Assembly (NCBI GenBank): GCA_963752585.1
Contig: CAVVYV010000004.1
Span: 62,001-126,000, forward strand
Reading direction: 5' to 3'
Source of the DNA: CAVVYV01 sp963752585
Lineage (GTDB): Bacteria > Actinomycetota > Thermoleophilia > Solirubrobacterales > 70-9
Length of the DNA: 64,000 nt
The notes under the pieces are model-generated. The model did no database searches. It worked only from the letters and a program-made list of their open reading frames with translations, and had not been told where the DNA came from. Of this stretch, positions 59,113 to 64,000 are shown one piece after another (position 1 is the stretch's first letter; the number at the start of each line of letters is the position of its first letter). Position numbers and translations under genes: made by a program.

Positions 59113-60457
59113 CCTCGATCTCGCCGAGGTGATCGACGTTCGCGCGGTCGTCATCGTCGTCGCTGGCGTTGCCGGCGAACCAGGCGTCGAGGATCTCGGC
59201 GAGCTCCGCCTCCGAGGTCGCCCGGAGGCTGAGGGCGAGGGCGTTGGCGTCGTTCCAGCGCCTCGCACCCTCGGCCGTCTGAGCGTCGAGGCAGAGGGCG
59301 GCACGGACGCCGGCGACCTTGTTCGCGGCGATCGATGCTCCGGTGCCCGTCCAGCAGCAGACGATCGCCTGCTCGGCGCGCCCCTCGGCGACGTCCCGCG
59401 CCGCCGCCTCGCTCGCCCAGGCCCAGTCGTCGCGCTCCTCGTCGCTCAGCGCCCCGTGCGCGAGCGGCTCATGGCCGCGCTTACGCAGCTCCTCGAGCAC
59501 GGCCTCGGCCACGCCGACGCGCTCGTCTGCCGCCACCGCGATCTTCATACCTTCATTAAACGGGTCGCTCCTCAGGTTCCTTCGGAGCACCCTCTGACGG
59601 AGCGCCCTCGCCTCAGTACGCTTCCAGCCCTCGAACTCGCGGCCGGCGAACTGCTGGAGGGCGGCGACGTCCTCGCTGAACAGCGAGGTGAGGCGGTCGC
59701 GGATCGAATCGGGCAGCTCGGGCTTCGGCGCCGGAGGCGCCTCGGGATCGTGGACGACCTTCTCGACCATCCACCGCATCCGCTCCGGCAGCCGGTCGAA
59801 GTTGCGGTCGAAGGAGCGGAAGCCCGGCAGCTTGATCAGCTTCTCCATGGACTGGTAGCGCTCGGTCTCCTTCGCGCTCGAGCGCTCCCACTCGCGCTCG
59901 AACTGCTCCGAGGTGAAGCTCTCGTCGACCCTGGCGAAGCGGAACGCCCGGCGCATCGTCCCCTCGCGGTCGGACTGGAGCTCCTCCTGTGCGATCACCT
60001 CGATCCGGTCGCGCTCGAAGTGCTCGAGATAGGGCTGGAGCTGCTGCCAGTACAGCGAGCGTGCGACATAGGCTTGATCCTCGCGGGCGAGCGCATCATC
60101 CATCGGCCGGGTCTCGTAGCCGGCGCCCGTCGCGTGGCACCAATGAGAGAGGATCCGCGAGATCGGGTCGCGGACCATGTAGATCAGCTTGGCGTCGGGG
60201 ACGTTCCGGCGGATCCGCTCCGGGACACCCTCGAAGCGGGGGAGGTTCGTGTAGTGGGGGGAGGACTCACCGCGGACCGAGAAGCGCTGGTCGAACCGGC
60301 CCCGGTACCAGTCGAGCCCGAGGTCCCAGTTGAGCTCCTCGACGAAGAAGTTCAGCTCCTTCGGCTTCGACATCTGGATCTCGGGGTGGAGGCCGAGGTA
60401 GTGATGAAGGCTCGTCGTCCCGCACTTGAGCCCGCCGATGATGATCAGGTTCGGCAT
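59105..60457 (-). CDS. Sulfotransferase-RpiB in-frame fusion
   Basis: About 450 aa if one polypeptide. Residues 1-300: PAPS-dependent sulfotransferase with 5'-PSB loop LIIIGGLKCGTTSLHHYLGL, YMVRDPISRILSHWCH (3'-PB) and SLFSEDVAALQQFAGREFEG. After LRRNLRSDPFNEG, without a stop, comes a complete RpiB/LacAB-like isomerase: MKIAVAADERVGVAEAVLEE (ATG 59548), IVCCWTGTGASIAANKVAGV, then an acidic tail NASDDDDDRANVDHLG. Start ATG 60457 (MPNLIII). No ribosome site precedes 59548. A lost stop by base error cannot be excluded; RpiB alone would be 59105-59548. Confidence 0.8.
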   Translation of the reverse strand: MPNLIIIGGLKCGTTSLHHYLGLHPEIQMSKPKELNFFVEELNWDLGLDWYRGRFDQRFSVRGESSPHYTNLPRFEGVPERIRRNVPDAKLIYMVRDPISRILSHWCHATGAGYETRPMDDALAREDQAYVARSLYWQQLQPYLEHFERDRIEVIAQEELQSDREGTMRRAFRFARVDESFTSEQFEREWERSSAKETERYQSMEKLIKLPGFRSFDRNFDRLPERMRWMVEKVVHDPEAPPAPKPELPDSIRDRLTSLFSEDVAALQQFAGREFEGWKRTEARALRQRVLRRNLRSDPFNEGMKIAVAADERVGVAEAVLEELRKRGHEPLAHGALSDEERDDWAWASEAAARDVAEGRAEQAIVCCWTGTGASIAANKVAGVRAALCLDAQTAEGARRWNDANALALSLRATSEAELAEILDAWFAGNASDDDDDRANVDHLGEIEDG

Positions 60458-60749
60458 CGCGGCGTGCCTGCGCCGCCGCCGCGGCACGCTGCCGCCCCGC
60501 TTTCGGTCGGCGGCGTAGCGCTCGCGCGCGCGAGTGCACATCGCCTCGTCGGAGGGGTCGTGCGCCGGCGCGGGCATCATCCGAGGGCGCTCCGCAGATG
60601 CGAGGGGGCTCCGCGAGGAGCCACCCGTTTCATCAGGTGAGGAGCGACCCGATTTAGGTCGGGAAACGGCAGCCACGGAGGCGGGCAGTGTAGCGACCGC
60701 CTCCGGTCGCGCCTGATGGTGCCGCTCCTGCCACGTATGCTGGCCCGGC

Positions 60750-61634
60750 GTGGACCTCTTCCGGACTCCCGACGAGCGCTTCGAGGGCCTGCCGGGCTAC
60801 GAGTTCGAGCCGCGCTACGCCGAGCTCGACGGGCTCCGGCTGCACTACCTGGACGAGGGAAGCGACAAGAACGGCGCAAGCCCGGTGGTTTGCTTCCACG
60901 GCGAGCCCACCTGGGCCTACCTCTACCGGAAGATGCTGCCGCCCCTCGTTGCCGTCGGCCACCGGGTGATCTGCCCCGACTACGCCGGCTTCGGCCGCTC
61001 CGACAAGCCCACCGAGCGCGGCTGGTACAGCTACGACCGTCACAGCGAGCTGGTCTCGGGCCTGCTCGCGGGGCTCGACCTGCATGACGCGGTGGTGGTG
61101 GTGCAGGACTGGGGCGGGCCGATCGGGCTCCGGTGGGCGGTCGAGAACGCCGACCGGGTGCGCGCCCTGGTCATCCTCAACACCGGGCTCTTCAGCGGCC
61201 GGGTCTCGAAGGGCTTCCTCGCCTGGCGGGACTTCGCCGAGAAGAACCCGGACCTCCCGGTCGGCTTCGTGATCCAGGGCGCCACCACCACCGAGCTTCC
61301 CGACGAGGTCGTCGCCGCCTACGAAGCGCCGTTCCCGAACGCCGAGTCGAAGGCTGGGCCGGCCCAGTTCCCGCTCCTGGTCCCCACCGACGACGACCAG
61401 CCTGGGGCAGAGACGATGCGCGAGGTCGCCGACGAGCTCGGCCGCTGGGAGAAGCCGGCCCTGGTCGCCTTCTCCGACAACGACCCGGTCTTCCCCTACC
61501 CGAAGGGGGGCGAGCGGTTCGTCGAGCTGATCCCGAGCGTGGGCGAGCAGGTGAAGATCGAGGGCGCCGCACACTTCCTCCAGGAGGACCGCGGCGAGCT
61601 GATCGCCGAGCGGGTGCTTCGCTTTCTCGCTTGA
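60750..61634 (+). CDS. Haloalkane dehalogenase-like alpha/beta hydrolase
   Basis: 294 aa. VVCFHGEPTWAYLYRKMLPP (oxyanion HGEPTW), nucleophile Asp and halide Trp in VVQDWGGPIGLRWAVE, acid in ALVAFSDNDPVFPYPKGGER and His in IEGAAHFLQEDRGELIAERV. This full set matches haloalkane dehalogenases (DhlA group) rather than epoxide hydrolases. GTG 60750 start. Stop TGA overlaps the TTG of the DUF2804 gene (TTGA). The natural substrate may not be a haloalkane. Confidence 0.87.
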   Translation: MDLFRTPDERFEGLPGYEFEPRYAELDGLRLHYLDEGSDKNGASPVVCFHGEPTWAYLYRKMLPPLVAVGHRVICPDYAGFGRSDKPTERGWYSYDRHSELVSGLLAGLDLHDAVVVVQDWGGPIGLRWAVENADRVRALVILNTGLFSGRVSKGFLAWRDFAEKNPDLPVGFVIQGATTTELPDEVVAAYEAPFPNAESKAGPAQFPLLVPTDDDQPGAETMREVADELGRWEKPALVAFSDNDPVFPYPKGGERFVELIPSVGEQVKIEGAAHFLQEDRGELIAERVLRFLA

Positions 61635-62506
61635 GGCTCCCGGCCGGAAGCGAGGCGGCTCTCGACGCCCTTCCGTGGCGCGGCCCGCCGGAGGAGCGCC
61701 CGGCGCTGCCGGTGCCACCTGAGCGGATGCCGCTCCGCCTCGCCGGCCGCTTTCGGAAGCGCTGGCGCTGGGTCGGCGCCTTCGGCGAGCGCCTGATCGT
61801 GTTCGGGGCGATCGTCGAGATCGGCCCGGCCCCGATGACCTTCTGGGGGATCTGGGACCGCGAGCGGCGACGCCTCCGCGAGCGCACCCGCCGGATGCTG
61901 CCGGGGGCGCGACTGGAGGTTGGGATGCCGGGACGCTCCATGCGGATCCGCTCGGGGCAGGTTGAGGTCGACCTCGAGCTCGAGGAGGGCAACCCGATCG
62001 AGTGCATGTGCCCGAACGACGAGGGGGGCTACAGCTGGACCCGGAAGCAGGCGGCCGTCCCGGTTGCGGGAGAGGTGAGGATCGGCGGCCGGAGCGAGCG
62101 GCTGGAGGCGCTCGCGGTCGTCGACGACTCGGCGGGGTACCACCGCCGGCACACGGTCTGGAAGTGGTCGGCGGGCGTCGGCCACCTCTCCGACGGGCGG
62201 GCGGTCGGCTGGAACCTGGTCAGCGGGATAAACGATCCGCCGGAGGCGAGCGAGCGGGCGATCTGGGTCGACGGCGAGCCCACCGAGCCGGGGCCGGTGA
62301 GCTTCGACGGCCTCGAGGGAATCGCCTTCGGCGAGGGCTCTCGCCTGCGCTTCTCGGCCGAGACCGAGCGCGTCCACCACACCAGCATCCCCTTGCTCGG
62401 GCGCTCCGACTACCGGGCGCCCTTCGGCAGCTTCAGCGGCGCGCTCCCCGGGCTCGAGCTGGCATCGGGGCTGGGGGTGATGGAGAGCCACGATGTCCTC
62501 TGGTGA
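61631..62506 (+). CDS. DUF2804 family protein
   Basis: 291 aa. MPLRLAGRFRKRWRWVGAFG, APMTFWGIWDRERRRLRERT, ECMCPNDEGGYSWTRKQAAV and VWKWSAGVGHLSDGRAVGWNLV are characteristic blocks; ends GALPGLELASGLGVMESHDV. The family is related to hydroxyneurosporene-synthase/lipocalin-like beta proteins and its role is unknown. Start TTG 61631, overlapping the upstream stop; it overlaps YihY by 14 bases. Co-expression with a dehalogenase-like enzyme and membrane proteins suggests an envelope or lipid function (inference). Confidence 0.85.
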   Translation: MRLPAGSEAALDALPWRGPPEERPALPVPPERMPLRLAGRFRKRWRWVGAFGERLIVFGAIVEIGPAPMTFWGIWDRERRRLRERTRRMLPGARLEVGMPGRSMRIRSGQVEVDLELEEGNPIECMCPNDEGGYSWTRKQAAVPVAGEVRIGGRSERLEALAVVDDSAGYHRRHTVWKWSAGVGHLSDGRAVGWNLVSGINDPPEASERAIWVDGEPTEPGPVSFDGLEGIAFGEGSRLRFSAETERVHHTSIPLLGRSDYRAPFGSFSGALPGLELASGLGVMESHDVLW

Positions 62507-63389
62507 ACGCCCGCCCACGAAGCGAGAGCCGACCCCGCTCCGGGCGATGACCCGCGAGCAGTGGAAGTCCGTTGCCGCCGGCGTCTACTCGCGCTTCGGC
62601 GAGATTCAGATCACCGACCGGGCGGCGACCCTGACCTACTACGGCTTCCTCTCCCTGTTCCCGGCGCTGATCGTCGCGGTCGCCCTGCTCGCCCTCTTCG
62701 GCAGCTACCCCGAGACCTACGAGAGCATCATCGACACCTTGCGGGAGGCGGCGCCGGGCCCGGCCGTGGACACGATCGACAGCGCCCTCCGGGACGTCCT
62801 CCAGGACAGCGGCAGCGCCGGCAGCCTGCTCGGGATCGGCCTCGTGGTCGCCCTGGTTTCGGCCTCCGGGGCGACCGGCGCGGCGATCCGCTCGCTCGAC
62901 GTGATCAACGGGCGGAGCGGCCGGGGGTTCGTCGGCAGCCGGGTCGCCCAGCTGCTCCTAACCCTGGCGCTGATGGCGCTGCTGCTCCTCGCGTTCGCCG
63001 CGCTCCTTCTCGCCGGCCCGCTGTTCAGCTCGATCGCGGACGCCGCCGGGCTCGAGGCGAGCTCCAGGTCGCTGGTCTCGGCGCTCCGCTACCCGGTCGG
63101 CGTGGCGGCGCTGCTGGCGGCGCTGCTGCTGCTCTTCTGGCAGGGCCCGGCGGGCCCGAAGCGACCCCCGCTCGAGCACCTCCCGGGCGCCCTGCTGGCC
63201 GCCGCGCTCGGGATGATCGCCTCGATCGGCTTCTCGATGTACGTATCCAACTTCGGCTCATACGACGCCACCTACGGAGCCCTCGGCGCGGTCATCGTCC
63301 TCCTGATCTGGCTCTATGTGGGGAACCTCGCCCTCCTGATCGGAGCGCTCGCAAACCGGGAGCTCCGGCGGGTCCGTGAGAAGAGTTGA
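62493..63389 (+). CDS. YihY/BrkB-family inner-membrane protein
   Basis: 298 aa, six membrane segments. ITDRAATLTYYGFLSLFPAL, ALFGSYPETYESIIDTLREA, SGATGAAIRSLDVINGR, GPAGPKRPPLEHLPGALLAA and YDATYGALGAVIVLLIWLYV, NRELRRVREKS end. Typical YihY (formerly annotated as ribonuclease BN). Role uncertain; a transport or envelope function is suspected for the family. ATG 62493, overlapping DUF2804; TGA overlaps the next TTG (TTGA). Confidence 0.92.
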   Translation: MSSGERPPTKREPTPLRAMTREQWKSVAAGVYSRFGEIQITDRAATLTYYGFLSLFPALIVAVALLALFGSYPETYESIIDTLREAAPGPAVDTIDSALRDVLQDSGSAGSLLGIGLVVALVSASGATGAAIRSLDVINGRSGRGFVGSRVAQLLLTLALMALLLLAFAALLLAGPLFSSIADAAGLEASSRSLVSALRYPVGVAALLAALLLLFWQGPAGPKRPPLEHLPGALLAAALGMIASIGFSMYVSNFGSYDATYGALGAVIVLLIWLYVGNLALLIGALANRELRRVREKS

Positions 63390-64000
63390 CTGAGCTCCCC
63401 CTCGCCCTCGACCCCGGCAGCAGCCTCGACCGGTTCTTCCGTGGGGCGGATGCCTTCTTCGACCGCATCGGCGACATCGGCTGGGTCTCGATGTCGGTTG
63501 CCCTCCTCTTCTACCTGGCGCACCTGCTCGCCCGCACCCGCGCCTGGCAGAACGTCCTCCGGGCCGCCTACCCCGGGGAGAAGGTGGGCTACTGGAGGAT
63601 CACGGGCGCCTACCTCGCCGGCGCCGGCCTCAACAGCTTCATCCCAGCGCGGGTCGGGGACGCGGTCAAGATCTTCCTCGCCAAGCGCTCGATCCGCGGC
63701 TCGTCCTATCCGGCGATCGTCTCGTCCTTCTTCGTCCAGTCGGTCTTCGACACCAGCGCCGGGATCCTCGTCTTCCTCTATGCGCTTACCCAGGGCCTGC
63801 TTCCTCGGCCACCCGAGCTTCCCAACCTGCCCGCCTTCGAGATCTCCTTCTGGGCGCAGCACCCGCGATTCCTGATCTTCCTCCTGACCGCGATCGGGAT
63901 CGTGATCGTGATCACGTTCGCGATCCTCGCCCGGCGCGCGGAGGAGTTCTGGAACCGGATCAAGCAGGGAGTGGTTGTCCTCAAGGACTTGCGCCGGTAC
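63386..64000 (+). CDS. Lysylphosphatidylglycerol synthase TM-region-like protein (UPF0104), truncated by window end
   Basis: First 205 codons of a polytopic membrane protein. TTG 63386 overlaps the YihY stop. VSMSVALLFYLAHLLARTRA, YWRITGAYLAGAGLNSFIPA, RVGDAVKIFLAKRSI (the PxRxGD..K..L motif of the family) and FLIFLLTAIGIVIVITFAIL. Related to MprF flippase domains, GlgY-type and other glycolipid flippases. The frame is open to base 64000. Confidence 0.85.
   Translation, partial: MTELPLALDPGSSLDRFFRGADAFFDRIGDIGWVSMSVALLFYLAHLLARTRAWQNVLRAAYPGEKVGYWRITGAYLAGAGLNSFIPARVGDAVKIFLAKRSIRGSSYPAIVSSFFVQSVFDTSAGILVFLYALTQGLLPRPPELPNLPAFEISFWAQHPRFLIFLLTAIGIVIVITFAILARRAEEFWNRIKQGVVVLKDLRRY

Overview
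The window is a very GC-rich, gene-dense bacterial chromosome segment with no rRNA, tRNA, CRISPR array or transposase that I could see. Gene content points to a deep-branching actinobacterium, most likely Thermoleophilia/Solirubrobacterales (inference; there is no marker RNA here). The clues are a SigB/SigF-type sigma factor with RsbW/RsbV-like partners, an actinobacterial aconitase with its SFPASDPP linker, a Kgd-type 2-oxoglutarate dehydrogenase, a DPPR-synthase-like UbiA protein, an F420-type LLM oxidoreductase, ydaO-type c-di-AMP riboswitches in front of secreted cell-wall-hydrolase-like proteins, and a secreted protease with a Cys/Lys/Arg-rich tail.

1-20 kb is a polyamine island. A truncated Orn/Lys/Arg decarboxylase opens the window. 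Next come sigma, anti-sigma and anti-anti-sigma genes. Two complete Pot-type ABC transporters follow (2.86-7.02 kb with an APC permease, and 15.6-19.6 kb). They flank a plus-strand catabolic operon: class III aminotransferase, PucR-family regulator, saccharopine-dehydrogenase-like protein, alanine dehydrogenase and aldehyde dehydrogenase. A near-palindromic site of the form CTTTGTACG-N-TC-N-G-N-ACA occurs in the permease/aminotransferase divergent promoter and again upstream of the second Pot operon, which suggests one regulon.

20-34 kb: three tandem secreted NlpC/P60-like proteins are governed by two near-identical c-di-AMP riboswitches. They are followed by an SDR, aconitase, a TetR repressor with palindromic operators controlling an epimerase/SnoaL pair, small zinc-ribbon and secreted proteins, and a giant 2-oxoglutarate dehydrogenase polypeptide (two lipoyl domains, E3-binding domain, E2 and E1 in one chain). 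34-42 kb: a fatty acyl-CoA reductase overlaps or abuts an alkyl-DHAP synthase (an ether-lipid pair), followed by a UbiA prenyltransferase, two acyl-CoA dehydrogenases and a secreted serine protease. 42-54 kb: LLM oxidoreductase, two unknown small proteins, citrate synthase, DsbA-like protein, cation/proton antiporter, PfkB kinase, quinone oxidoreductase, DEAD-box helicase, a histidine kinase/receiver pair, a Gly-rich secreted protein and a DMT transporter. 54-64 kb: HAD, APH-kinase and acyl-CoA-dehydrogenase neighbours (the three domains of vertebrate ACAD10), a receiver domain with a membrane hairpin in place of its DNA-binding domain, a RibD-like reductase, a sulfotransferase-RpiB in-frame fusion, and a tightly overlapping operon of dehalogenase, DUF2804, YihY and a flippase-like protein cut by the window end.

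About fifty single-base frame breaks interrupt otherwise well-conserved genes, most of them between 1 and 42 kb. They hit essential enzymes, and most are cured by deleting one base, so I treat them as sequence errors and give gene coordinates across the breaks.
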